Assembly: GCF_010728325.1 (NCBI RefSeq)
Contig: NZ_AP022570.1
Span: 2,232,001 to 2,296,000, forward strand
DNA from: Mycolicibacterium poriferae
Lineage (GTDB): Bacteria > Actinomycetota > Actinomycetes > Mycobacteriales > Mycobacteriaceae
Direction of reading: 5' to 3'
Length of the DNA stretch: 64,000 nucleotides
Positions within the stretch are counted from its first letter, which is position 1, and every line of letters begins with the position of its first letter. The notes under the pieces are model-generated. The model saw nothing but the letters and a program-made list of their open reading frames with translations. It was not told the origin of the DNA and did no database searches. Both the position numbers and the translations under genes were made by a program. This document shows, in pieces, positions 1 through 8,693 of the stretch.

Positions 1-1854
1 CACCTCGTCGATGCCCACCCGTGCTGCGACAGCCCCCGCGGACGCGGCGTTGTCACCGGTCAGCAGCACGGTTCGCAGGCCGCGGGCGTGCAGCGTGGCC
101 ACCGCGTCGGCCGCCGAGTCCTTGACCGTGTCCGACACCGCGACGGCGCCGCAGGGCTGCCCGTCGACCTCGACGAACACCACCGTCTCACCGCGCGACT
201 CGGCGGTGCGCCGGGCGGCGGTCAACGTCGGTGACAGCCCCGACGACGCGATCCACGCCGGCTTGCCGACGCGCACCGCGCGCCCCCCGACGACGCCGGA
301 GACGCCGCGGCCGGGAGTCGACCGGAAGTCTTCGACCTCAGCGTGGCGCGGCGCCGATGCGCTGATGGCCAGCGCCACGGCGTGCTCGGACGCGGCTTCC
401 ACGGCGGCCGCCAGGGCGAGCACCTCTTCGCCGTCCCAGCCCTGCTCGGCGGTGACGGCGCTGACGGTCAGCCGTCCCGTGGTCAGCGTGCCGGTCTTGT
501 CGAACACGACGGTGTCCACCGCCCGCGTCGCCTCCAGCGCGCGATGGCCCTTCAAGAAGATGCCCAGCTGGGCGCCGCGCCCCGAGGCCACCATCATCGC
601 GGTCGGGGTGGCCAGACCCAGCGCGCACGGGCAGGCGATGACGAGCACCGCCAGCGCCGCGGACACGGCCTGGTTGGCGCCGCCGCCGGCAAGCAGCCAG
701 CCGACGGCGGTCAGCGCCGCGATCACGAAGACGCACGGCACGAACACCGCGGACACCCGGTCGGCCAGCCGCTGCGCGTCGGCCTTCTGCGCCTGCGCCT
801 CTTCGACCAGGCGCACCATCCCCGCGAAGCGGGTGTCGGCGCCGACGGCCGCGGCCTCGACGACGAGCCGGCCGTCCAGCACGATCGTGCCGCCGATCAC
901 CTGGTCGCCGGGATGTACCCGCTGGGGCTTCGCCTCACCGGTCATCGCGCTCATGTCGACCGCCGCCGACCCCTCGACGACCAGGCCGTCGGCGGCAATC
1001 GTCTGGCCGGGGCGGACCACGAACCGGTGCTGTTCGGCGAGTTCGTCGGTCGGGATCACCAGCTCGGAACCGTCGGCCAGCAGCAGCGTGACGTCCTTGG
1101 CGCTCAGCTCGGCCAGCGCGCGCAGCGCACTGCCGGCCTTCGATTTGGCGCGGGCCTCGAAGTACCGCCCGGCCAGCACGAACACCGTCACGCCGGCGGC
1201 GACCTCGAAGTAGATGGCGTCGCTGCCGACCAGGGCCTGCCAGATGCCGGTCGCGGTGACGGTGTGGTCACTGCTGAACACCGTGTACAGCGACCACACC
1301 GAGGCCGACAGGATGCCGACCGAGATCAGCGTCTCCATCGACGCGCCGCCGTGGCGGGCCATCCGCAGGGCCTTGCGGTGGAACGGCCACGCCGCCCACA
1401 ACACGACCGGCGCGGCCAACGCGGTCAACACCCACTGCCAGCCGGTGAACCGGGTGCTGGGGACCACGGCGAACATCACCGACAGGTCGGCCAGCGGCAC
1501 GAACAGCACCGCAGCGACCGCCAACCGCAGCATGAGGCTACGGGCGTGGTCGGCGTCGGGGTCATCGATCCGGGCCGTACCGGCCTCGCGGGGAGACGCG
1601 TCGCAGCCGGCTTTGCGCACGACATCACACAAAACCGTGTCGTCGATGCCGGCCGGCGCCTCGATGGTCGCCACCCGGGTGCCGAAGTTCACCGAGGCAC
1701 GCACCTCGGGCAGCTTGTTCAACGCTGTCTGGACCCGGGCGGCGCAGGACGCGCACGACATGCCCGACACGTCGAGCTGGACCCGCGCGCGGTCCAACGT
1801 GGCAACCGGCACATCGGTGCCGGCCGGTGTCTGTGTCGACGTCGTGGTGCCCAC
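1..1854 (-). CDS. Copper-type P1B heavy-metal ATPase (CtpA/CtpB/CtpV family), C-terminus cut by window edge
   Basis: Cation-pumping membrane ATPase, probably exporting or trafficking Cu(I). Read on the minus strand it has an N-terminal metal-binding domain with GMSCASC near residue 30, membrane segments, a TGEA actuator motif, the intramembrane metal site [11 protein letters not shown] near residue 407 and the phosphorylation motif FDKTGTLT near residue 450. The CPC motif is typical of Cu+ P1B ATPases. The nucleotide-binding domain has SEHAVA where most family members have SEHP. The protein is cut at LLTGDN, so the GDGxND motif and last helices lie outside the window. The proposed GTG start at 1854 follows an in-frame stop closely, but its AGGAG runs directly into the GTG; GTG at 1812 is an alternative. 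It is divergent from sigC, 81 bp away. The subfamily name is inference. Confidence 0.9.
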   Translation of the reverse strand, partial: MGTTTSTQTPAGTDVPVATLDRARVQLDVSGMSCASCAARVQTALNKLPEVRASVNFGTRVATIEAPAGIDDTVLCDVVRKAGCDASPREAGTARIDDPDADHARSLMLRLAVAAVLFVPLADLSVMFAVVPSTRFTGWQWVLTALAAPVVLWAAWPFHRKALRMARHGGASMETLISVGILSASVWSLYTVFSSDHTVTATGIWQALVGSDAIYFEVAAGVTVFVLAGRYFEARAKSKAGSALRALAELSAKDVTLLLADGSELVIPTDELAEQHRFVVRPGQTIAADGLVVEGSAAVDMSAMTGEAKPQRVHPGDQVIGGTIVLDGRLVVEAAAVGADTRFAGMVRLVEEAQAQKADAQRLADRVSAVFVPCVFVIAALTAVGWLLAGGGANQAVSAALAVLVIACPCALGLATPTAMMVASGRGAQLGIFLKGHRALEATRAVDTVVFDKTGTLTTGRLTVSAVTAEQGWDGEEVLALAAAVEAASEHAVALAISASAPRHAEVEDFRSTPGRGVSGVVGGRAVRVGKPAWIASSGLSPTLTAARRTAESRGETVVFVEVDGQPCGAVAVSDTVKDSAADAVATLHARGLRTVLLTGDNAASAGAVAARVGIDEV

Positions 1855-1935
1855 CTCCTGCGGTTACCTGGCCTGTCCAAGTAGTCGTGCCAATGCGGCG
1901 AAGAGTTCCGCCCGGCCATCGCTTACTCTTTCCTG

Positions 1936-2481
1936 GTGGCGACCGCCGGCGACGAAGACCAAGTTACTCAGCTCGCCAAATCGGCCGGTCGGGGCGACCG
2001 GGTGGCGCTCACCCAGTTCATCGAGGCCACCCGCCGCGACGTGTGGCGCACGGTCGCCTATCTGGCCGATCCGGCCAGCGCAGACGACCTCACCCAGGAG
2101 ACGTACCTGCGCGCGATCAAGTCGCTGCCGCGGTTCAGCGGCCGCTCGACCGCCAAGACCTGGCTGTTGTCCATCGCCCGACGCGTCGTCGTCGACCAGA
2201 TCCGCTACAACACGTCACGCCCGCGCCCGGCCTACGTCGTCGACCTCGACGACGTCACCGGTGGTGGCGGACGCATCGAGAACATGGTCGAGATCCGAAT
2301 CCTCCTCGACGGGCTGGACCCCGAGCGGCGGGAGGCGCTGGTGCTGACCCAGGTGCTGGGGATGACCTATGCCGAGGCCGCCGAGGTCTGCGGCTGCCCG
2401 GTCGGCACCATCCGGTCCCGGGTCGCCCGGGCCCGCGACGACCTGCTGCGTGCGGCCGCCGAGGACGACCGCGCCGGGTAG
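1936..2481 (+). CDS. sigC: ECF RNA polymerase sigma factor, SigC-like
   Basis: Extracytoplasmic-function sigma factor of 181 residues directing RNA polymerase to a small regulon. Region 2 is residues 25-95 (FIEATRRDVWRTVAYL, then ADDLTQETYLRAI and TWLLSIARRVVVDQIR). Region 4 is residues 120-172, with the helix-turn-helix EAAEVCGCPVGTIRSRVARAR. The wording closely matches mycobacterial SigC as I know it, including the CGCPVGTIRSRVARARD segment. The start is GTG. No anti-sigma gene follows, as is usual for SigC. It is divergent from a copper-type ATPase, and lutA starts 15 bp downstream. M. tuberculosis SigC has been linked to copper acquisition genes including ctpB, so this neighbourhood fits, though regulation of the ATPase here is inference. 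Confidence 0.85.
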   Translation: MATAGDEDQVTQLAKSAGRGDRVALTQFIEATRRDVWRTVAYLADPASADDLTQETYLRAIKSLPRFSGRSTAKTWLLSIARRVVVDQIRYNTSRPRPAYVVDLDDVTGGGGRIENMVEIRILLDGLDPERREALVLTQVLGMTYAEAAEVCGCPVGTIRSRVARARDDLLRAAAEDDRAG

Positions 2482-2496
2482 CCGATTCGCGGACCG

Positions 2497-3252
2497 ATGC
2501 GCATCGCCCTGTTCGTCACCTGTCTGGCCGACGCGCTGTTCCCGCGGGCCGCCATCGCCACGGTCGAACTGCTCGAACGCCTCGGCCACGACGTGGTGTT
2601 CCCGCCCGGCCAGACGTGCTGCGGGCAGATGCACGTCAACACCGGCTACCTCGCCGAGGCCACCGCACTGGTGCGCCGCCATGTCGAGGAGTTCGAGAAC
2701 GCCGGGTGTGACGCCGTGGTCGCCCCGTCGGGGTCCTGCGTCGGCTCGGTGCGCCACCAGCACGAGATGGTCGCCCGCCGCGCGGGTCACAACGAGCTGG
2801 CCGGGCGCGCCGCCGCCCTGGCGGCACGGACGTGGGAACTCTCGGAGTTCCTCGTCGACGTCCTCGGTGTCGACGACGTCGGCGCCTACTATCCGCACCG
2901 GGTGACCTACCACCCGACCTGCCATTCGCTGCGGCTGCTGAGGGTCGGCGACAAACCGCTGCGCCTGCTGCGCAACGTCCGCGGCCTCACCCTGGTCGAG
3001 CTGCCCGACGCCGAGTCGTGCTGTGGATTCGGCGGCACGTTCGCGCTCAAGAACGCCGACACGTCCACCGCGATGCTGGCGGACAAGATGGCGCACGTCA
3101 TGGCGACCGGCGCCGAAGTGTGCAGTGCCGGCGATTCGTCGTGCCTGATGCACATCGGGGGCGGCCTCTCGCGAATCCGGTCGGGGGTGCGGACCGTGCA
3201 TCTGGCCGAGATCCTGGCCGCGACCGAGACCGCGCAGGTGGGTCCGCGATGA
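2497..3252 (+). CDS. lutA: LutA-type (Fe-S)-binding subunit of lactate oxidation complex
   Basis: First gene of a lutABC operon for oxidising L-lactate to pyruvate in the cytoplasm. The 251-residue protein has the two CCG-type cysteine motifs of the family: GQTCCGQMHVN near residue 47 and ESCCGFGGTFALK near residue 170. Further conserved cysteines are in PSGSCVGSVR, YHPTCHSLR and SSCLMH. These domains bind unusual Fe-S clusters and relay electrons in heterodisulfide-reductase-like and LutA/YkgE proteins. Length is normal for LutA. The stop overlaps the lutB start (ATGA), indicating translational coupling. It begins 15 bp after sigC, so co-transcription with sigC is possible but not shown. Confidence 0.9.
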   Translation: MRIALFVTCLADALFPRAAIATVELLERLGHDVVFPPGQTCCGQMHVNTGYLAEATALVRRHVEEFENAGCDAVVAPSGSCVGSVRHQHEMVARRAGHNELAGRAAALAARTWELSEFLVDVLGVDDVGAYYPHRVTYHPTCHSLRLLRVGDKPLRLLRNVRGLTLVELPDAESCCGFGGTFALKNADTSTAMLADKMAHVMATGAEVCSAGDSSCLMHIGGGLSRIRSGVRTVHLAEILAATETAQVGPR

Positions 3253-4712
3253 CGTTCCTGGGCATGCCCGGCAGCGGGAATCTCCGCGGTGACGAGCCGT
3301 TCCCCACGGCCGCGCGCCGGGCACTGCGGGACACCCAGATGCGGCGCAACGTCGGCCATGCGACCCACACGATCCGTACCAAAAGGCTTGGCGCAGTAAG
3401 CGAGTGTGCTGACTGGGAAGAACTGCGCGAGGCCGGCGGCGAGATCAAGGACGATGTGCTGGCCCGGTTGCCCGAACTGCTCGAAGAACTCGAGGCCAAC
3501 GTGACCGCGCGCGGGGGAGTGGTGCACTGGGCGCGAGACGCCCGCGAGGCGAACGCGATCGTCACCTCCCTGGTCCGCGCCACCGGCGCCGACGAGGTGG
3601 TCAAGGTCAAATCCATGGCCACCCAGGAGATCGGCCTCAACGAACACCTCGAAGCGCACGGCATCACCGCCGTGGAAACCGATCTGGCCGAGCTGATCGT
3701 GCAGCTCGGCCGCGACAAGCCCAGCCACATCCTGGTTCCGGCCATCCACCGCAACCGCGCCGAGATCCGCGAGATCTTCACCCGGGAGATGCCCGATGCC
3801 GGTGAGCTGACCGACGACCCCCGAGTGCTGGCGATGGCCGCCCGGCGTCACCTGCGCCGAAAATTCCTCTCGGCCAAGGTCGCGGTCAGCGGCGCCAACT
3901 TCGGGGTCGCCGAGACCGGCACGCTGGCGGTGGTCGAGTCCGAGGGCAACGGCCGGATGTGCCTGACTCTGCCGCGCACGCTGATCACCGTGATGGGGAT
4001 CGAGAAGGTGGTGCCCACCTTCGCCGACCTCGAGGTGTTCATGCAGCTGCTACCCCGGTCGTCGACCGCCGAGCGGATGAACCCGTACACCTCGATGTGG
4101 ACCGGCGTGCACCCCGGCGACGGCCCGGCCGAGTTCCACCTGATCCTGCTCGACAACGGCCGCACCAGGGTGCTCGCCGACCGGGTGGGTCGCGACGCGC
4201 TCAAATGCATCCGCTGCAGCGCGTGCCTGAACGTGTGTCCGGTGTACGAGCGCACCGGCGGGCACGCCTACGGGTCGATCTATCCCGGCCCGATCGGCGC
4301 CATTCTCAGTCCGCAGCTGACCGGCACCACCGGTCACCACGACCCGAACGCGTCGCTGCCGTACGCGTCATCGCTGTGCGGGGCGTGTTTCGACGCCTGC
4401 CCGGTGCGCATCGACATCCCGTCGATCCTGGTTCATCTGCGAGCCGCTCAGGTCGACAGCGAACGCGGCGGCATGCCAGGCGGCGAGCAGGCCGCGATGA
4501 CGGCGGCGGCGTGGGCGATGTCGTCGCCGCGCCGGTTCGCGCTCGCCGAGAAGGCGTTGTCGGCCGGCCGGCTCATGGCCGGCAGCGATCACCGGATCAC
4601 CGCCCTGCCCTGGCCGGCCTCACGCTGGACCGCCAGCCGCGATCTGCCCGAACCCCCACCCGAGACCTTCCGGCAGTGGTGGGCCCGCACCCGGGGACGG
4701 CATTCGCGATGA
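3249..4712 (+). CDS. lutB: LutB-type iron-sulfur lactate utilization protein
   Basis: Second LutABC subunit, 487 residues. An N-terminal LUD domain (about 60-290) is followed by a ferredoxin-like segment with two [4Fe-4S] motifs, CIRCSACLNVCPVY near residue 318 and CGACFDACPVRIDIP near residue 378, and a C-terminal domain of unassigned role. The chosen ATG at 3249 overlaps the lutA stop, and the next gene starts the same way at 4709. Longer upstream extensions of this frame overlap lutA and are not credible. The order A-B-C, tight coupling and matching lengths make the assignment firm. The likely function is electron transfer during lactate dehydrogenation. Confidence 0.92.
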   Translation: MTFLGMPGSGNLRGDEPFPTAARRALRDTQMRRNVGHATHTIRTKRLGAVSECADWEELREAGGEIKDDVLARLPELLEELEANVTARGGVVHWARDAREANAIVTSLVRATGADEVVKVKSMATQEIGLNEHLEAHGITAVETDLAELIVQLGRDKPSHILVPAIHRNRAEIREIFTREMPDAGELTDDPRVLAMAARRHLRRKFLSAKVAVSGANFGVAETGTLAVVESEGNGRMCLTLPRTLITVMGIEKVVPTFADLEVFMQLLPRSSTAERMNPYTSMWTGVHPGDGPAEFHLILLDNGRTRVLADRVGRDALKCIRCSACLNVCPVYERTGGHAYGSIYPGPIGAILSPQLTGTTGHHDPNASLPYASSLCGACFDACPVRIDIPSILVHLRAAQVDSERGGMPGGEQAAMTAAAWAMSSPRRFALAEKALSAGRLMAGSDHRITALPWPASRWTASRDLPEPPPETFRQWWARTRGRHSR

Positions 4713-5332
4713 GCAACGGTGACGCGAAAACGGCGATCCTGCAGCGTATTCGTGCTGCGCTGGCCGAAACCGGCGCGGCACCGCTCACCGTAGATCGCGG
4801 TTATGACCGTCGACCCCTGCGCGAGCCCGGCGACGTCGACCGGTTCACCGAGACCGTCGACGAGTACCGCGCCCGGGTGCACCGGATCGACGAACCCGAC
4901 ATCGCTGCCACCATCGCCGGCCTGCTCGCGCCCGGCGGACACGTCGTGGCGCCGGCCGACCTGCCCCGGTGGTGGGTCGACGGACTCGAGGTGGCGTTCG
5001 ACGACCCCGCCGACCCGCTACCAATCGAACGTCTCGACGAAGTGGACGCCGTCGTGACCGGCTGCGCGCTCGGCATCGCCGCCACCGGAACCATCGTCCT
5101 CGACGGCGGAACCGCCCAGGGGAGACGGGCGCTGACGCTGGTTCCCGACCACCACATCTGCATCGTCCGTGCCGATCAGGTGGTCGACACCGTGCCGCAG
5201 GGCTTCGCCGCGCTCGATCCACGCCGTCCGCTGACGTTCATCTCCGGCCCCAGCGCCACCAGCGACATCGAGCTGAACCGCGTCGAGGGCGTGCACGGGC
5301 CGCGCACCCTCGACGTCCTCGTCATCGGGTGA
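4709..5332 (+). CDS. lutC: LutC-type LUD-domain lactate utilization protein
   Basis: Third lut subunit, 207 residues, essentially one LUD domain. Family features visible are the acidic linker FTETVDEYRARVHRI, the central DAVVTGCALGIAATGTIVLDGG and the C-terminal FISGPSATSDIELNRVEGVHGPRTLDVLVIG, near-diagnostic for LutC. It carries no Fe-S cysteine motif, as expected. The ATG at 4709 overlaps the lutB stop. About 185 bp follow before the hydrogenase operon, so lut and hox are probably separate transcripts. Confidence 0.92.
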   Translation: MSNGDAKTAILQRIRAALAETGAAPLTVDRGYDRRPLREPGDVDRFTETVDEYRARVHRIDEPDIAATIAGLLAPGGHVVAPADLPRWWVDGLEVAFDDPADPLPIERLDEVDAVVTGCALGIAATGTIVLDGGTAQGRRALTLVPDHHICIVRADQVVDTVPQGFAALDPRRPLTFISGPSATSDIELNRVEGVHGPRTLDVLVIG

Positions 5333-5374
5333 GACCGCCCGGCGGGTTCTCGTCTGCGAGCGGAACGCCTGACG

Positions 5375-5404
5375 CCTGTGGTAATTTCGCGAGCACGCCA
5401 CAGG
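5375..5404. promoter_or_regulatory. Inverted repeat upstream of hoxF
   Basis: CCTGTGG at 5375-5381 and CCACAGG at 5398-5404 form a 7-bp inverted repeat with a 16-bp spacer in the 185-bp lutC-hoxF gap. It lies 114 bp before the hoxF start and could be an operator or an attenuation hairpin. No clear DosR palindrome was seen in this gap. The role is unknown. Confidence 0.35.
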
Positions 5405-5517
5405 TTGCTCTCGGGTGATCGGGAAGCCCCGGATTGCGCGCGCCGCCGAGGTCGCGCCGTTCGCCCGTCGTCCCGCGGCGACCGCATCGAACCGCACGGG
5501 TGGGTGGTACTGCCACG

Positions 5518-7347
5518 ATGACGACCGACATCGCAGCCATGCTCGACGCCCACGGCCGCGACCGCACCGGCCTGCTGGACATGCTGTGGGAGGTGCAGCG
5601 GCGCATCGGATACATCTCCGCCGCCGCCGCCGCGGCGATCGCCGACCGGCTCGCCCTGTCTGTCGAGGACGTGCTCGAGACCGCGACGTTCTACCACTTC
5701 TTCCACACCGCCCCGGCCGGCCGCCACCGAATCTATTTGAGCAACACGGTCATTGCCAAAATGCACCGTTATGACGAGGTGTATGCGGCGCTGGAACGCG
5801 AGACCGGGGTCCGGTTCGGCGAGCCCGCCTCCCCGGAGTTCGGGTTGTTCGAGACGGCGTGCATCGGGCTCAGCGACCAGGAGCCGGCGATGCTCGTCGA
5901 CGGTGTCGTGTTCACCGACCTGACCCCGGAGTCCGTCGGAGAGATCGTCGCCGGCCTCAAGGGCGGCAGCACCGCCGAGGAGCTGGCCAACCCGCGTGGG
6001 CTGCCCCGGGATGCCCGGGCCTACGTCGAGGCGCTGTCGGGCAGCACCGTGCACACCACCGGCCCGGTGTTCTTCCGCGGCGAGACCGATCACGAAAGCT
6101 TGCTGGCACGATGCCGGGCACAGTCCTCCGACGAGGTGATCGCCACGCTCACCGCGTCCGGGTTGCGGGGCAGGGGAGGTGCAGGATTTCCCACCGGCAT
6201 CAAGTGGCAGACCTGCCGGGCGGCGCCGGGGGCGACCAAATACATCATCTGCAACGCCGATGAAGGGGAACCGGGAACCTTCAAGGACCGGGCGCTGCTG
6301 ACGCACGAACCCGACACGGTGTTCGCCGGGATGGCCATCGCCGCGCACGCCGTCGGCGCCGCCGGTGCCGACAGTGCCGCCGTCCCCGTCCACGGGATCG
6401 TCTACCTGCGAGCCGAATACGCTTACCTCGCCGACTACCTCGAGAGCCGGCTCGCCGCGCTGCGGGAACGCGGCGTCCTGGGCCACAGTGTCGATGGCTC
6501 CGGCGGCTTCGACATCCGGATCCAACTGGGAGCCGGCGCCTACATCTGCGGAGACGAGTCCGCACTCATCGAGTCGTGCGAAGGCAAGCGGGGCACCCCC
6601 CGGCTCAAACCGCCGTTCCCCGTCCAGCGCGGGTACCTGGGAATGCCGACGGTGGTCAACAACGTCGAGACCTTCGCCGCGGCGGCCCACATCGTGGACC
6701 ACGGTGCGGACTGGTTCGCCGCGATGGGTGTCCCGGGCTCGACCGGCACCCGGCTGCTCAGCGTGTCCGGCGACTGCGCCGCACCCGGCATCTACGAAGT
6801 CGAGTGGGGAACCACGCTGCGCTCGGTGCTCGACATGATCGGCGCTCACGATGCGCGCGCGGTGCAGATCAGCGGTCCGTCGGGGGAGATGCTGTCCGTC
6901 GCCGCGGACGCCGATCGCGTGCTCGGTTACGACGACCTGTCCTGCAACGGCTCGTTCATGGTGTTCGACGGTGGCCGCGATCTGCTTGACGTGGTGGGCG
7001 ACTTCATGCAGTTCTTCGTCGACGAGTCGTGCGGCATCTGTGTCCCGTGCCGGGCCGGCAATGTGCTGCTGCGACAGAAGGTCGCGCTGGTCGCAGACGG
7101 GCAGGCGACGTCGTCGGACCTCGACGAGATGGTGGCCTGGGGCGGGGTGGTGGCGCACACCAGCCGCTGCGGACTGGGCGCGACGTCGCCCAATCCGATC
7201 CTGACGACGTTGACCAAGTTCCCCGAGATCTATCCGGTGCGGCCCCGCGCGACGGTCGCGGACCTGTTGCCCTCCTTCGACCCGGAGGCCGAACTGACCG
7301 ATCACGCTGCCGCCGTCGCGCAACTCGCCCCCCAGGAGTCCCTGTGA
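5518..7347 (+). CDS. hoxF: HoxF: diaphorase flavoprotein subunit of NAD-reducing [NiFe]-hydrogenase (NuoE-NuoF fusion)
   Basis: NAD(H)/FMN subunit of a cytoplasmic bidirectional group 3d-type hydrogenase, 609 residues. Residues 1-150 resemble NuoE. Residues 180-590 are NuoF-like: the NAD-binding glycine motif GLRGRGGAGFPTGIKW near 215, the FMN segment NADEGEPGTFKDR near 245, and the [4Fe-4S] site SCGICVPCRAGN near 504 with SRCGLG near 551. The NuoE-like domain keeps only one of the four usual [2Fe-2S] cysteines (ETACIGLSDQ); the others read S, A and S, so that cluster is probably absent. The ATG at 5518 gives the expected HoxF length; an upstream TTG would add 28 low-complexity residues. The stop overlaps the GTG of hoxU (GTGA). 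Confidence 0.92.
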   Translation: MTTDIAAMLDAHGRDRTGLLDMLWEVQRRIGYISAAAAAAIADRLALSVEDVLETATFYHFFHTAPAGRHRIYLSNTVIAKMHRYDEVYAALERETGVRFGEPASPEFGLFETACIGLSDQEPAMLVDGVVFTDLTPESVGEIVAGLKGGSTAEELANPRGLPRDARAYVEALSGSTVHTTGPVFFRGETDHESLLARCRAQSSDEVIATLTASGLRGRGGAGFPTGIKWQTCRAAPGATKYIICNADEGEPGTFKDRALLTHEPDTVFAGMAIAAHAVGAAGADSAAVPVHGIVYLRAEYAYLADYLESRLAALRERGVLGHSVDGSGGFDIRIQLGAGAYICGDESALIESCEGKRGTPRLKPPFPVQRGYLGMPTVVNNVETFAAAAHIVDHGADWFAAMGVPGSTGTRLLSVSGDCAAPGIYEVEWGTTLRSVLDMIGAHDARAVQISGPSGEMLSVAADADRVLGYDDLSCNGSFMVFDGGRDLLDVVGDFMQFFVDESCGICVPCRAGNVLLRQKVALVADGQATSSDLDEMVAWGGVVAHTSRCGLGATSPNPILTTLTKFPEIYPVRPRATVADLLPSFDPEAELTDHAAAVAQLAPQESL

Positions 7348-8057
7348 GCATTCAGATCGAGATCGACGGCGTCACGGTGACGGCCGACGAGGGCGCGACG
7401 CTCGTCGACGCCGCGGCCGCGGCCGGGGTGTACATCCCCACCCTGTGCTACCTACCCGAGCACCCCGCCCTGGGGACGTGTCGGGTGTGTTCGGTCAAGG
7501 TCGACGGACGGGTGATGGCGGCCTGCACGGTGATCGTCAGCGACGGGATGCGAATCGAGGTCGCCGAACCCGAGACCACCGCCGCGCGAAAGGCGCTGGT
7601 GGAGATGTTGTTCTCCGAAGGTACGCACAACTGCCCCAGCTGCGAGAAGTCCGGCCGGTGCACGCTGCAGGCCGTCGGCTACGAAGTGGACATGGTGGTC
7701 TCCCCGTTCCCCTACCAGTTCCCCCGTCGGGTCAATGACCATGCCGCGCAGTCGATCTGGCTGGAGCGGGACCGGTGCATCTTCTGTCAACGCTGCGTGG
7801 AGTTCATCCGCGACCGCGACACCGGCAAGAAGATCTTCTCCATCAGCGGCCGCGGCACCCACGCCCGCATCGAGATCGACGCCGAGCTGGCCGACAAGAT
7901 GCCGCCCGAGCAGATCCAGCAGGCCGTCGACATCTGCCCGGTGGGCACGATCCTGCACAAGGGCGTGGGCTACGACCAGCCGATCGGTCGGCGGCGTTAC
8001 GACGTCGAATCGGTCAAAGACCGGGCCCTCGACGCCGCGCGAGGGGGCGACCGGTGA
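7344..8057 (+). CDS. hoxU: HoxU: Fe-S electron-transfer subunit of NAD-reducing hydrogenase
   Basis: 237-residue iron-sulfur subunit equivalent to the N-terminus of NuoG. It links the hydrogenase module to the HoxF diaphorase. A [2Fe-2S] ferredoxin domain (residues 1-80) carries CYLPEHPALGTCRVCSVK with a later Cys in MAACTV. A His/Cys3 [4Fe-4S] motif, THNCPSCEKSGRC, is near residue 93. A C-terminal CIFCQRCVEF with DICPVG can bind another [4Fe-4S] cluster. The GTG start overlaps the hoxF stop, and its own stop overlaps the hoxY start, so the four structural genes are tightly coupled. Length and motif order match HoxU. Confidence 0.92.
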   Translation: MSIQIEIDGVTVTADEGATLVDAAAAAGVYIPTLCYLPEHPALGTCRVCSVKVDGRVMAACTVIVSDGMRIEVAEPETTAARKALVEMLFSEGTHNCPSCEKSGRCTLQAVGYEVDMVVSPFPYQFPRRVNDHAAQSIWLERDRCIFCQRCVEFIRDRDTGKKIFSISGRGTHARIEIDAELADKMPPEQIQQAVDICPVGTILHKGVGYDQPIGRRRYDVESVKDRALDAARGGDR

Positions 8058-8683
8058 CCGCGTCCGGACCGAACGAGGTGGCGTCCCATGAACTTCCGGC
8101 GACGGCACTGGATCCCGAGATCGCCGCTGCCAGGGCCGGAAAGATCAAGGTGTCGATGATCAGCCTCTGCGGCTGTTGGGGATGCAGCCTGTCGCTGCTC
8201 GACATCGACGAGCGGATGATCGATCTGCTGGACAAGATCACCATTCTGCGTTCGTCGTTCACCGACATCAAGCGCATCCCGCAGCGGTGCGCCATCGGCT
8301 TCATCGAGGGTGGGGTCGCCAACGACGAGAACATCGAGACGCTGCGGCACTTCCGGGAAAACTGTGATGTGCTGATCTCGGTGGGCGCCTGCGCCATCTG
8401 GGGCGGCGTGCCGTCGCTGCGCAACCCGGTCGGCCTCACCGACTGTCTGGCCGAGGCGTACCCGCGGTCGCCGACCGCGCCCCACGACGCGACGCCGGTG
8501 GTGCCCTACCACCGCCGGCTACCCGTGCTGACCAACAACGTCCATCCCTGTCACGAGGTCGTGCACATGGACTACTTCATCCCGGGCTGCCCGCCGAGCG
8601 CCGACGCCATCCTCACCGTGCTCGAGGACCTGGTGCACGGCCGCCCCGTCGACCTGCCCACTTCGCTCAACCACTTCGAGTGA
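8054..8683 (+). CDS. hoxY: HoxY: small subunit of NAD-reducing [NiFe]-hydrogenase
   Basis: 209-residue small subunit carrying the proximal [4Fe-4S] cluster. Ligand regions visible are SLCGCWGCSLSLLD near residue 38, SVGACAIWGG, NNVHPCHEVVHMD and IPGCPPSADAI. This is the short single-cluster form found in soluble Hox enzymes, without a Tat signal, so the enzyme is cytoplasmic. The GTG at 8054 overlaps the hoxU stop and no better ATG exists before the first conserved block. hoxH follows after 10 bp. Confidence 0.92.
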   Translation: MTASGPNEVASHELPATALDPEIAAARAGKIKVSMISLCGCWGCSLSLLDIDERMIDLLDKITILRSSFTDIKRIPQRCAIGFIEGGVANDENIETLRHFRENCDVLISVGACAIWGGVPSLRNPVGLTDCLAEAYPRSPTAPHDATPVVPYHRRLPVLTNNVHPCHEVVHMDYFIPGCPPSADAILTVLEDLVHGRPVDLPTSLNHFE

Positions 8684-8693
8684 ACGGGGATTC

